A stretch of DNA of 64,000 bases from Pirellulaceae bacterium (lineage in GTDB: Bacteria; Planctomycetota; Planctomycetia; Pirellulales; Pirellulaceae). Each line of letters begins with the position of its first letter. The first letter of the stretch is position 1. The stretch is taken from positions 1-64,000 of the forward strand of contig JAHDXO010000062.1 of the NCBI GenBank assembly GCA_023382975.1. The letters run 5' to 3'. A model generated the notes under the pieces. That model made no database searches, was not told the origin of the DNA, and saw only the letters and a program-made list of their open reading frames with translations. Below are positions 47,601 to 55,200 of the stretch, piece by piece. The translations under genes and the position numbers were made by a program.

Positions 47601-48645
47601 ACGTCCACCGGGCCTTGTCGGTTCCGCTGCCCGCCGCATTGGTCCGCAGATCGCCGTCGTAGCCATTACTGGAGACGTTCCATGTTCCCGAGGTGCTGAA
47701 CCCTGTATTGCCGTCATCGATCGTGAACTCGTCAATCGAGGACAGATCGCTGATGCGCTGAATTCGGATCGCGTCGGCCGCCACGAATTGGGTCGAGGCA
47801 GCTTGATCGCTGAGCCTGACCTGCAGTGTGCCGCTGAGAATGTCAGCGTCCCCGAGTTCCGTCCACCAGCCATTGGCGTCATTCAAATCGTTCGGCGCAA
47901 CTTGCTGGTTCGCCGGATGTTCGCCTCGCGGGTCGCCCGCGTCGAACACTTGGTACGCCGCACTCGAGGGCCGGTTGGTGTCGGCCGGCCAAGTCGCCCA
48001 AATGCGATAGATACCGTTGGGAAGATCTCCGAACTCCCAGGTGGCCGTCTGGCCTCCGGTACCGCCGGCGATTGTCCTCACATCGTCTTGGTAGCCGCCT
48101 GTCGTTGTGGTCCAGCCGGCGCTAGCGCTGAAACCGACGTCTCCGTCATCGATGATTTTCGCGGGCAGGTTCGGCGTGGTTGTTACTTGGCCCTTGAGCC
48201 CCAGCACGAACGGGTTCTCGTCGGAATCGTTGGTGTCGATGGAAATCGATCCGCTGGAACTGCCCGATGGATTCCCGTTTAGCCGGATCTCGAAGAACAT
48301 GCTGTCGCCGGCTGGGAGGCTGTAGTTTCCCGCCGGAGTCAGTAAGGTAAAACCCGACGGCATCGTCGCCGGAATGGTGAAATTCAGCGGTGCATCACCG
48401 AGGTTATGAACCGTGAACTGTTTCTCGATTCCGTGCCATTGCGTGGGCGGGATTGTCCCGAAATCCACCGTGGCCGTGCTGGGGATGTTCAATGCCCAAT
48501 CGAACACGGCGATTTCAGGGCCTGCCAACAAATGGCGGTTCTCAAGCGGTTCAAACAGCAGGCGGCGTAACGGCTGCAGCCGATGCGGGAACCAACGATG
48601 CGCCTTGACAGGCAGCCGACCCAGGGGGAAGAAACGCGGGATCAT
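41650..48645 (-). CDS. Giant exported multidomain protein with C-terminal matrixin-like metallopeptidase
   Basis: The protein is about 2,331 residues. LLFEPLENRHLLA lies at 29-41, at exactly the same positions as in the 5,295-residue protein. Domains in order: choice-of-anchor D (about 42-156), two golvesin-like domains (about 162-296, 306-449), another choice-of-anchor D (456-566), Calx-beta (about 811-919), a repeat region including two near-identical 68-residue units (around 1145-1215), a second Calx-beta (about 1846-1953) and a C-terminal zinc-protease segment. That segment holds HELGHLLGFED at 2284 and the Met-turn DHIMAGTLSPG, so the motif is complete. The ATG at 48645 has AGGAGG 6 bases upstream and is better than the ATG at 48672. 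It is probably secreted or surface bound; whether it cleaves other proteins or itself is unknown. Confidence 0.88.
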   Translation of the reverse strand: MIPRFFPLGRLPVKAHRWFPHRLQPLRRLLFEPLENRHLLAGPEIAVFDWALNIPSTATVDFGTIPPTQWHGIEKQFTVHNLGDAPLNFTIPATMPSGFTLLTPAGNYSLPAGDSMFFEIRLNGNPSGSSSGSISIDTNDSDENPFVLGLKGQVTTTPNLPAKIIDDGDVGFSASAGWTTTTGGYQDDVRTIAGGTGGQTATWEFGDLPNGIYRIWATWPADTNRPSSAAYQVFDAGDPRGEHPANQQVAPNDLNDANGWWTELGDADILSGTLQVRLSDQAASTQFVAADAIRIQRISDLSSIDEFTIDDGNTGFSTSGTWNVSSNGYDGDLRTNAAGSGTDKARWTFNVSPGMYEVWATWYPQLGNSAASNAPFAVFDGQTPRGTMPVDQRFVPNDVNDGWNWWESLGGPFEITSLSTQNLVVELTDNANGSVIADAVRIQRVLLPAPVPGPEIEVRSGAANVSDGGTLDFGSTSPGTSVERSLTIKNVGSDPLELVSLSQLPSGFSVTPSFAAGTLASGESVTYAVSFQSETPGVYQGTVSLGSNDADEDPFEIFLTGQVLAVPEVDVEYYLISKGCQYVQSGTESPNPAAGTPYFFYSQVAEAANGAATVSNASLRTPSGSTKTLVRNAFDQTWEYQAEFATKSSLDSSFRSGAYQFTIVTLHQGSQKPSIELPTDAYPSPPRVSNWTEAQSLIPNADFLMTWDAFATGSADDFIQLCVYASSGQAVFCTPEPYEADAFDGTKTSVVIPADTFISNQSYTAELMFVKNAGWNTTSHPGAVGVAAYVSLTEFAMQTVSAAPPAGLLQFSASDYRADEPDGQVTITVNRIGGTQGEVSVNYATDDGTATAGADYETSQGMLVFADGVVTQTFTVNLVDDDDVEGNETVHLTLSEPTGGAALGIPVTAVLTIADDEVTVGPGTYLDEDGDSYTIKLSGPGEARIRLDDPDGNGSGPINTILLTGTTAKSSLSVTVKKATGGDGKVAIGRVVGDGDLKSLSASKSDLTGTGIEFRGWVGQIAMGDLKNQSSGVSQIVLGGNPDQSTKISFGDAPYGANVHLGAMLGALTARSLLDGLIEAPAISALSTTAGSLCIDLEVAGAVKSVSVKNGSASGAWQAASFGTVSVSGGGFAGNLAATATAASLGKTPAISGLSVSGGNLELDLVADGAVKSVSVKSGSASGAWQAASFGTVSVSGGGFEGDLIATATAASLGKTAAIGKLAVTGGDIAAHLHALGKVGTVQVSKDKAGAGGSMLDAHAAAAAFGTFSIGKNLANCVILAGANLGDDFEVAGTGGNADTFGPGSISKFSVGGQVRDSMVGAGLDPMGLVFRNGNDEIAGGTASKIGSFSITGTAGNEDYFRAGAWPKTVKVGGASVSPATDSRFLDLQNFWDCTTTSEDGRALLQIAGKELPLQLLDGLSGHPVPGLQVAVSTGTGAEGLAVLEVFDPTDQYPPRFVVLHGTYASGPEGFGLASVAEEEGGDQEVAVSIFDRTSFGAELVEAIELPRQLPKLAAPLKVVSSVSGVLEAFGKLAKVTDKASGGLVSKQLGQWDAAGVKPIGNQDALREINDKAKDDTLKNLAIAGVASIVTGNPLPLLKFTISLGVTEVIRTMDEHTVLECPEGQLYVTRLGNTELYSCSALPALPAWAPAPVIATSDGSPVSGGYIEMISQQRWGVGLRAPLDGSGHADVAVPPNEYTLQHIEQGRPPFRTDVVVPQEGTPLNITLPSKPQVAHLTLKATPGITGLLDPGSQIRFTVEAKKAGGEIIPLDELPCTLSYQVFNPVGSQVGNIAGPQDDPITGPGTGVLTVGSDQGAARVVAACGTVRSNLALVSGLGPAFNLPVILIGDASVVEGNSGTRNCVFNVQLSKASAQTVTVDYNTAYVGSASPTSDYTDVTGTLKFAPGKTSAQILVPVKGDNQFEGDEQFAVGLSNPVNARLDLKNSAAGTIVDDDFPGITVSPTSGLITTESAGRATFSVKLNSQPTADVTIALASSDITEGTVAPTSLTFTSANWSTARTVTVTGVDDSQIDGDIPYQVAPTSVTSADPIYADPALYKPTINVTNRDNDVLGKGKVYVTVVGNGYVIDSTGQIDTRDGRNLGTYSSSVQDIWLAASTPSGFMPDSVIWVYPNGSQSDSTAPELVTPSDWPNGLALTVYIDVQPLLADRSAAMQTLDAQQTPEEGVVAGLLRQASLSWAATDLNLEQQMRLDDIELRFMDLPGPMVGGFDGRAILLDRDAAGFGWYLDDTPRSHEEFVRTARTSSLALSTRPAGGRMDMLTVLMHELGHLLGFEDLDPADDPDHIMAGTLSPGIRRIPWPTAADAAFAAWRS
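44998..45405 (-). repeat. Tandem 204 bp repeat inside the giant metallopeptidase gene
   Basis: CTTGCCCAAACTGGCCGCTG at 45001 recurs as CTTGCCTAAACTGGCCGCCG at 45205, a period of 204 bp or 68 codons. The protein units share AVKSVSVK, GSASGAWQAASFGTVSVSGG and TATAASLGKT. Near identity at DNA level suggests a recent duplication or gene conversion. Confidence 0.75.
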
Positions 48646-49050
48646 GATGCGCCTCCTGCAAGAAGACGACACGGAAGCTCATTCGGTCCCGCGTCTTCTC
48701 CGCACTCGGCGAAAGGCTCGTCCCCGCTCTGCCCAAGGTGGCAAATCCGCAGGGCCGAATCGGCCGATGAGCTGCACAAAGCCAGGCAGAGACGCCGCGA
48801 CATCGAGGACTGACCAACCAAGGCTTCCTTTGCATCTTGGCTCGACTGCCCGAAAACCTCATCCGCGCCTATTTGTAGACTATCACCGCTCGAAAACGAG
48901 AGCAAGCAGATACCGCGATTTCTTGACGTTGGCCCGCTTGTTTCGCCCCTTTGCGAAATCTGGTATAGAATACTGAGCGGTTGGAGTGGATAGGATCTGC
49001 CTCGGTGGCGGCATTCGACGCCGGGAGACTCATGAATTCAGGAGATAGCC
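48646..49050. other. Divergent intergenic region
   Basis: This region separates the giant metallopeptidase gene (minus) and the aldo/keto reductase gene (plus). No gene is supported. It contains the reductase promoter candidate at 48961-48971; no clear promoter was seen for the giant gene. Confidence 0.4.
48961..48971 (+). promoter_or_regulatory. Extended -10 promoter candidate of the aldo/keto reductase
   Basis: TGGTATAGAAT is a good extended -10 element. No -35 box at standard spacing is obvious, and the TTGACG 39 bases upstream is too far. Transcription would start about 75 bases before the ATG at 49051. Confidence 0.4.
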
Positions 49051-50121
49051 ATGAAACGACGGTCGTTTTTGATGGGGGTGAGCGGAGCACTGGGCACCGG
49101 CATGCTGAGCGGCCAAGCGGCCCAAAGTCAGGAGACGGCGGCGCAGGCGGTAGCCGAGGCCAATGGGCAAGAGCTGCCGCGGCGAACGTTGGGCAGGACC
49201 GGCGCACAGGTTTCGGTCGTGGGCTTTCCCGGCTTGGCGTTGCGGCACCACGAACAGCCCGAATGCACGGCGGGCATCCACAAGGCGTTCGACCAAGGCG
49301 TGAATTACTTCGACGTCGCGCCGGCGTACGGGCGTGACGGCGAATGCGAAATCAAGATGGGCGTCGGCTTGCAGGGCATCGACCGCAGCAAGATCTATCT
49401 GTCCTGCAAGACGCGAATGTACGACAAGGACAAAGCCCGCGAAGAACTCGAACGTTCGCTCAAGCGACTGAAGACCGACCATTTCGATCTGTACCAACTG
49501 CACTGCCTGAGGCGCCCCGAGGAGGTTGCTCAGGCACTCGGGCCGGGTGGTGCGATGGAGACGATCCTGAAGGCGCAAGAGGAAGGCAAGATCAAGCACA
49601 TCGGCTTTTCGGCCCACACCACCAAGGCGGCGCTCGCCGCGCTGGACGGCTTTCCGTTCGACACGTGCATGTTCCCGATCAATTTCGTCGAGTACTACGC
49701 GATCGGGTTCGGCAAGCCCGTGTTGAAACTGGCTGCTGAAAAAGGCGCCGCGGTAATCTCGATCAAGCCGGTTTCGCGCGGACTCTGGCCGAAGGACGTC
49801 CAGCGGACGCGGCAGTGGTGGTATCGGCCGGTGGAGGACGAACGGGAAATGCTGCTGGCCATGCGGTTCGTTTTGTCCCTGGAGGGCGTGGTGACCGGCA
49901 TTCCGATCAGCTTCCTGGACATTCTGGACAAGACGATCGCGGCCGCGCGAAATTTCAAGCCGATCACCGAGGAAGAAACCGAGGCGGTCCGCCGCTTGGC
50001 TGCGACCTGCGAATCGGTCTTCCTCAAGGAAGAACAGCAGGTCGCCCGCAACATGCCGGCCGATCTGCCGATCTATCCCGACAGCCCGCACGAATGCCAC
50101 CGCCGGCACCAGTACGCATAA
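49051..50121 (+). CDS. Tat-exported aldo/keto reductase
   Basis: The 356-residue protein begins MKRRSFLMGVSGALGTGMLS, a twin-arginine signal. The barrel follows with RRTLGRTGAQVSVVGFPGLA, the catalytic Asp/Tyr region FDVAPAYGRDGECEIKMGVG, the Lys region KIYLSCKTRM and the His region FDLYQLHCLR. These are the Asp-Tyr-Lys-His set of AKRs. Export of a cofactor-bound oxidoreductase by Tat is consistent. The C-terminal extension (KEEQQVARNMPADLPIYPDS) has no Cys cluster, so no 4Fe-4S domain is present. CAGGAG precedes the start. Substrate unknown, plausibly a sugar aldehyde or ketone. Confidence 0.9.
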   Translation: MKRRSFLMGVSGALGTGMLSGQAAQSQETAAQAVAEANGQELPRRTLGRTGAQVSVVGFPGLALRHHEQPECTAGIHKAFDQGVNYFDVAPAYGRDGECEIKMGVGLQGIDRSKIYLSCKTRMYDKDKAREELERSLKRLKTDHFDLYQLHCLRRPEEVAQALGPGGAMETILKAQEEGKIKHIGFSAHTTKAALAALDGFPFDTCMFPINFVEYYAIGFGKPVLKLAAEKGAAVISIKPVSRGLWPKDVQRTRQWWYRPVEDEREMLLAMRFVLSLEGVVTGIPISFLDILDKTIAAARNFKPITEEETEAVRRLAATCESVFLKEEQQVARNMPADLPIYPDSPHECHRRHQYA

Positions 50122-50171
50122 CCTCGATTGTCCATCAGCCGCAACGCACTCGACTCGGTTTGCGGCCGATG

Positions 50172-51152
50172 TCAGCCAGCCCGCGCTTCGGGTTCGACCG
50201 CGGTGACGTCGATCTCAGTCGCGTCACCGCCGCGGATCCGCAGGTCGGGTTTCTCGATGGTGACCGTTGTGTACGGCGCCACGCTGCGCGTCAGCCAGAC
50301 GCTGGAGCCAATGACGGAATCGTGCCCGATCACCGTCTTGCCGCCCAGGACCGTCGCGTTGGCGTAGATGACCACTCGATCTTCGATCGTCGGGTGCCGC
50401 TTCATGTTGCGGATCACCTTTCCGTCCGCGTCGGTCGGAAAACTCAGGGCGCCGAGCGTCACCCCTTGATATAGCTTGACGTAAGCACCGATCTCGCAAG
50501 TCTCGCCGACCACGACGCCCGTGCCGTGATCGATGAAGAAGTGCGGTCCAATGTGTGCGCCTGGATGAATGTCGATGCCCGTCTGCTTGTGCGCCCATTC
50601 GGTCATCATCCGTGGGATGAACGGCACTCCCAAACCGTGCAGTTCGTGAGCCAATCGGTAGACGGTTACTGCTTCGAGTCCCGGGTAGCACAGGATCACT
50701 TCGTCCAAATTCTTGCAGGCCGGATCCCCGTCGTAGGCGGCTCGGACGTCTGTCGCCAACAATCGCCGCAGATCGGGAATCCGCTGCAAGAAGGAGATGG
50801 CGATCGATTGGCCGCGTGCCTGGTAGTCCTCACGGTCCTGGCAAGGATCAATGCCCAATTCGGCACGAGCGTGGTGCTGCAATGCTCGGGCGATCTGCGT
50901 GGTCAACTTATCGTGCAAACCATCTACCAAATCACCCACGTGGTAGGTGACGTTGCCGATGTGAAGGCCCTCGCGGCGACGATAGCCGGGATACAAAATA
51001 TCTTTCAGATCTTCGAGTGCCGAGATCACTTCGTCGTACTTGGGCAGCGGGCAATGCCCCAGGTGATTGATCGTGCCGACGCTGGTGTAGGTCTCGACAA
51101 TCTCGTCGGTCAGGTTGGGCAAACTCTCTTTCAGTCTCAAGTCGGAAGCCAT
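50172..51152 (-). CDS. Serine O-acetyltransferase (EpsC type)
   Basis: The 326-residue enzyme would acetylate L-serine with acetyl-CoA, the first step of cysteine synthesis. The C-terminal left-handed beta-helix has the family signature: GIDIHPGAHIGPHFFIDHGT, then GVVVGETCEIGAYVKLYQGV and RHPTIEDRVVIYANATVLGG. The N-terminal helical part (residues 1-160) includes the cue LHGLGVPFIPRMMTEWAHKQ. The length and N terminus fit the EpsC group rather than the shorter CysE of enterobacteria. The ATG at 51152 is preceded by GGGGAGG. It stands alone on the minus strand, 332 bp downstream of the bifunctional nuclease gene. Confidence 0.93.
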   Translation of the reverse strand: MASDLRLKESLPNLTDEIVETYTSVGTINHLGHCPLPKYDEVISALEDLKDILYPGYRRREGLHIGNVTYHVGDLVDGLHDKLTTQIARALQHHARAELGIDPCQDREDYQARGQSIAISFLQRIPDLRRLLATDVRAAYDGDPACKNLDEVILCYPGLEAVTVYRLAHELHGLGVPFIPRMMTEWAHKQTGIDIHPGAHIGPHFFIDHGTGVVVGETCEIGAYVKLYQGVTLGALSFPTDADGKVIRNMKRHPTIEDRVVIYANATVLGGKTVIGHDSVIGSSVWLTRSVAPYTTVTIEKPDLRIRGGDATEIDVTAVEPEARAG

Positions 51153-51484
51153 GACGGAAACCTCCCCGCAAGGGGCGTGTAGCAAGAGGAAAAACGCGAA
51201 GCAAAGCCCATCAAGTGGTGGGCGGGCGAGAATGTGTCCGGTCAGGCCGGACACGTACAGCGACAGCGGAATTTCTGGGAGAAGGGCTGCTGGTACATCA
51301 TGCGATTCTTCGCTGCCTTGATGGAAAACAGGTGCTGCCGGCATCAAAACTGTAGGCGCGAGACTCGGCAGCGTCAATCGGATGAATCTCAGGCTTTATC
51401 AACAAGATCGGAATTCTCGCGACTTCCGCTACAGGCGTCGTCATCCGTTATGAAGCATTCTTCGGCCTCGGCGGGATACGAAGT
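51153..51484. other. Intergenic region with a perfect hairpin
   Basis: No gene is supported. A perfect 8 bp hairpin, GTGTCCGG-TCAGG-CCGGACAC, lies at 51234-51254, about 80 bases before the serine acetyltransferase start on the minus strand. It has no T-run, so it is either a terminator of the upstream gene that relies on another signal, or a cis-regulatory leader element. Confidence 0.4.
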
Positions 51485-51895
51485 TTAGACAGAATCGCTG
51501 GCAGCCTCGTCCAGAACCTCTTCAACAACAAAAATGGGTAGAGGCGGCTCGCAAGTGACGGCCACCGCAATCGCGTCGGAAGGCCGTGAATCGACCGAAA
51601 TCAACTCGCCGCCGCGCCGGATTCGCAGCTCGGCGAAGTAGGTTCCTTCGCGCAAATCGTTGATCACCACACTGTCCGGTTCCCCCTCGAGTTGCTCGAT
51701 GACATTCACAATCAGATCGTGCGTCAGCGGCCGAGGCGTCTGAACTCCCTTGATCCGCCGTTCGATACTGGTCGCTTCGAAAATGCCGATCACGATCGGA
51801 AACTGCCGCTCGCCATCCACCTCTCGCAGGTAGATGATCTGCTGGTCATGGATTTCGCTGATGATGATCCGCGACAACTGCATTTCGACAGGCAT
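51485..51895 (-). CDS. Bifunctional nuclease family protein (DUF151/BFN)
   Basis: The 136-residue protein carries the BFN domain: MQLSRIIISEIHDQQIIYLR, FPIVIGIFEATSIERRIKGV, RPLTHDLIVNVIEQL and SRPSDAIAVAVTCEPPLPIF. The SRPSDAIA segment is the family's hallmark. Members in other bacteria and plants show DNase and RNase activity in vitro; the cellular role is unsettled. GAGGGGAG precedes the ATG at 51895. It is divergent from the 2,115-residue protein gene. Confidence 0.9.
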   Translation of the reverse strand: MPVEMQLSRIIISEIHDQQIIYLREVDGERQFPIVIGIFEATSIERRIKGVQTPRPLTHDLIVNVIEQLEGEPDSVVINDLREGTYFAELRIRRGGELISVDSRPSDAIAVAVTCEPPLPIFVVEEVLDEAASDSV

Positions 51896-52204
51896 GCAAT
51901 AAACTCCCCTCTTTCGGCACAGAACGTGCGACGTTGACAGCGTAGCCGATTTCTTCGATCGCTCGGACCAGCGTTATGGAATCTCTCGCTTTCCCACCCT
52001 TTTTGGCTCGTGGCGAACGACATGGATTATAATGGCATAGTCTCGATCCGACAAACTCTTTGCGACATCGCCGAGTTGTCCAACAAAACCATTTGCCCGG
52101 TCAGTTCGTCTGGGTCTCTTGTGAGTTTCGTTCGAAACAAGGTCTGCGCTGACCCGCCTTGAGAGCCATCCAGCCGCCAAGCAACACGTAATGGGGGGAG
52201 TGTC
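51896..52204. other. Divergent intergenic region with a -10 box
   Basis: The perfect -10 hexamer TATAAT lies on the plus strand at 52028-52033. The best -35 candidate (TTGGCT, 52003-52008) has a spacing of 19, which is long. If used, the mRNA of the large exported protein would have a leader of about 165 bases. Nothing else is recognisable. Confidence 0.4.
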
Positions 52205-55200
52205 ATGCAATCCGTGCCGAAACTACTGGTTTGTCTTGTGCTGTTGTCGGGCTCGGCAGCAGCCGCTGCAGCCGAGATCGATTACATCGAGGACTTTGCT
52301 CTGGCGGGCGACCGGACGGTGCCGCTGAAACAACTGATTCCCGGGACCGAAGATTACTACTACTACCACTGCCTGCATTTCCAGAACATCGAGCAGTTCG
52401 ACCAGGTCGAAAAACTGCTGGCCGACTGGATCAAGCGGCACAACTACACGCCGCGAGTCCGCGAGATCCAGAATCGCCAGGCGCTGTTGACCTATGACAA
52501 AGATCCGCAGAAGTCATTGGAACATATTCGCCAGCAACTGAATCTGCAGTTCAATCATCAACGAGAGACGATCGGCCAGAAGCCGAATTTGCCCATCGCC
52601 TTGGATCCGGCCACGATCACCCGCCAGCGATTGACAGAGCAAGCGATGGCCAGATTCCAGAACCTCGAAGGCTTCGAAGACTCGGCACTCGATTGGTTGA
52701 CCGCTGCTGAGTTGAACCCTGACCGTCGGCGGCATCTGCTCTCGCGTCTCCGCCGGCCCGATTACGCCAATCTGTCGCAACTGGTGGTCGACGACCTGAA
52801 TTACCAAAACAGCGGAGGATTCGGATCGCTGCCGATCCACGGACTGCTGCTGTTGTCCCAATTGGACGATTGCGTCAAGCGGAAACCCGACCTGCTGAAC
52901 CAGACAAACTTCGTCAATGCGTACCTGATCAAGCTGCAGCCCGAAGCCGACGTCGATTGGCAACGCGAGCCGGAGCAGCATCTGGCCTTGCTCGACCGGA
53001 TGTGGGCGTTTGTCCAGCAGCTTGGGCCGGTACACAATTCGTTGAAGGCCCACGTGCTGTATCACCGGCTCGATTTTGACCGAGCGCGCGGTATCTACGA
53101 AAAAGACCGGTTCATGACGTACATTCGGCTGCCTCGGCCCTTGCCGTATGTCGAACGGAAGTTCCTGGAACAGGAAGACAGCCGCCGCTTTCCGGCGGAT
53201 CTGAATGCCGATTTCGCCAGCTTTACCCTGTTGCCGCCCGTTGGAAACGACGAGCCGCTGGTTCGCAGCTACCTGCATCATTTCTTCGTCGACGAAACCA
53301 CGTACGAACCTCTGTTGCCCTACATCAACGATCAATACCTCAAACGCCAGTTCGCGGAAACGAAGATCGTCAACGGATTGGGCGAAGGCGAGCAGTGGTC
53401 GTCGCTGCTTGCGCCGGCCGAATTCCAGGCGCTGAAGGATCGCGTGGACCTGGATTTCGCTTTCACGAATCCGCCTCGCTTCGCTGCCGAAGATCCGGTC
53501 AGTCTGGACGTGTACGTCAAGAACGTCGGCACGTTGATCGTCAAGGTCTTCGAGATCAACACGGCGAATTTCTATCGCGAGAATCTGCGCGAAGTGAATA
53601 CGGACATCAACCTGGACGGCCTGGTGCCCAACTGGGAGAACACGTACGAGTACAGCGAGCCGGCGCTGCGGCGGGTGCGGCGGCGGTTCGATTTCCCGGA
53701 ACTCAACCGCGCCGGCGTCTTCGTGGTCGACTTCATCGGCAGCGGCCGGAGCAGTCGAGCGGTGATCCGCAAAGGCATGCTGCGGCACCTGGTCCGCACC
53801 ACGACGGCGGGCCAGGCATTCACGGTGTTCGACGAGCAGAACCGCAAGCTGAACGACGCCACGATCTGGTTCGCCGGCCGCGATTACACGCCCGGCGACC
53901 GCGGCGAGATTCTGGTTCCCTTCTCCAACGCACCTCAGCGACAGCCGATCGTGTTGTCGCAGGGCGGGTTCAGTGCCTTGGGCGAATTCCAGCACGAATC
54001 GGAGGACTACGCCCTGGCAGCCGGGATCTACGTGGACCGCGAGTCGATCCTGCAGCAGAACACTGCCAAGGTGGTCATCCGGCCGCAACTGTACCTGAAC
54101 GGCATTCCCGTATCGCTCCGCCTGTTGGACGAAGTGCGTCTGGTGATCAACTCGCGAGATCGCGAAGACGTATCGACGACGAAGGAAGTCGCGGATTTCG
54201 AGTTGTTCGAGGACCGCGAAGCGACCTACGAGTTCCAGGTGCCCCAACGCCTGCGGTCGCTCGGTTTCCAGTTGATGGCCAAGGTGCAGAACTTGAGCCA
54301 GAACAAGAAGATCGATCTGGCGGTGGCCGAATCGTTCTCGCTGAACGAGATCGACGGGACCGACAAGGTCGAGGATCTGCATCTGGTGCTGATCGATGGC
54401 CAGTTCGCCCTGGATGTGCTTGGCCGAACGGGAGAATCTCGCAGTGACCGCCCCGTCCGCTTGACGCTGAAACACCGAGATTTCAAGCAACCCGTGCAGA
54501 CGACGCTGAAGACCGATCCGCAGGGCCGCGTCCACCTGGGGCCGCTGACGGATATCGTCGCGCTTACGGCGCAAGGTCCGGAGGACACCGCGCACACGTG
54601 GAACCTGCTGCAACCGGGCAACACGATCGCGAGCCAACTGCACGGCATGGCAGGCGAGCGACTGGTGCTGCCCTATTCGGCTCAGGCGGGACAGCCGCTG
54701 CCGAAAGAGCCGACGCGGGATGAGTTCTCGCTGCTCGAACTCCGCGGCGATACCTTCCTGACAGACCGCTTCGAAGCTCTCTCCCTTGATGGCGGCCTGT
54801 TGCAAATCCAAGGTCTGGCCCGCGGCGATTACGACCTGTGGCTGAAACGCACAAATCAAACGATCCGCATCCGCATCGCCGACGGGCGGCGCGACGGCGA
54901 TTTCGTGCTGGGCACCAACCGTCAACTGGAAGTCCGGGGCGACAATCCGTTGCAGATCGCAGCGGTCGAAGTCGCCGAACAAGCCGTAACGGTTCGCGTC
55001 CAGAACGCGACGAAATTCACGCGAGTCCATTTGCTGGCCACGCACTACTGGCCGGCGTTCCCGGTGTTCCAGCACCTGTCCCGCGTGCGAGACGCCGAGC
55101 CGGCGTGGGCCGCGCCAAAGAAGCTGGACGCCCTGTACGTCGAGGGCCGCAACATCGGCGACGAGTACCGGTATATCATCGACCGCCGCTATGCGACCAA

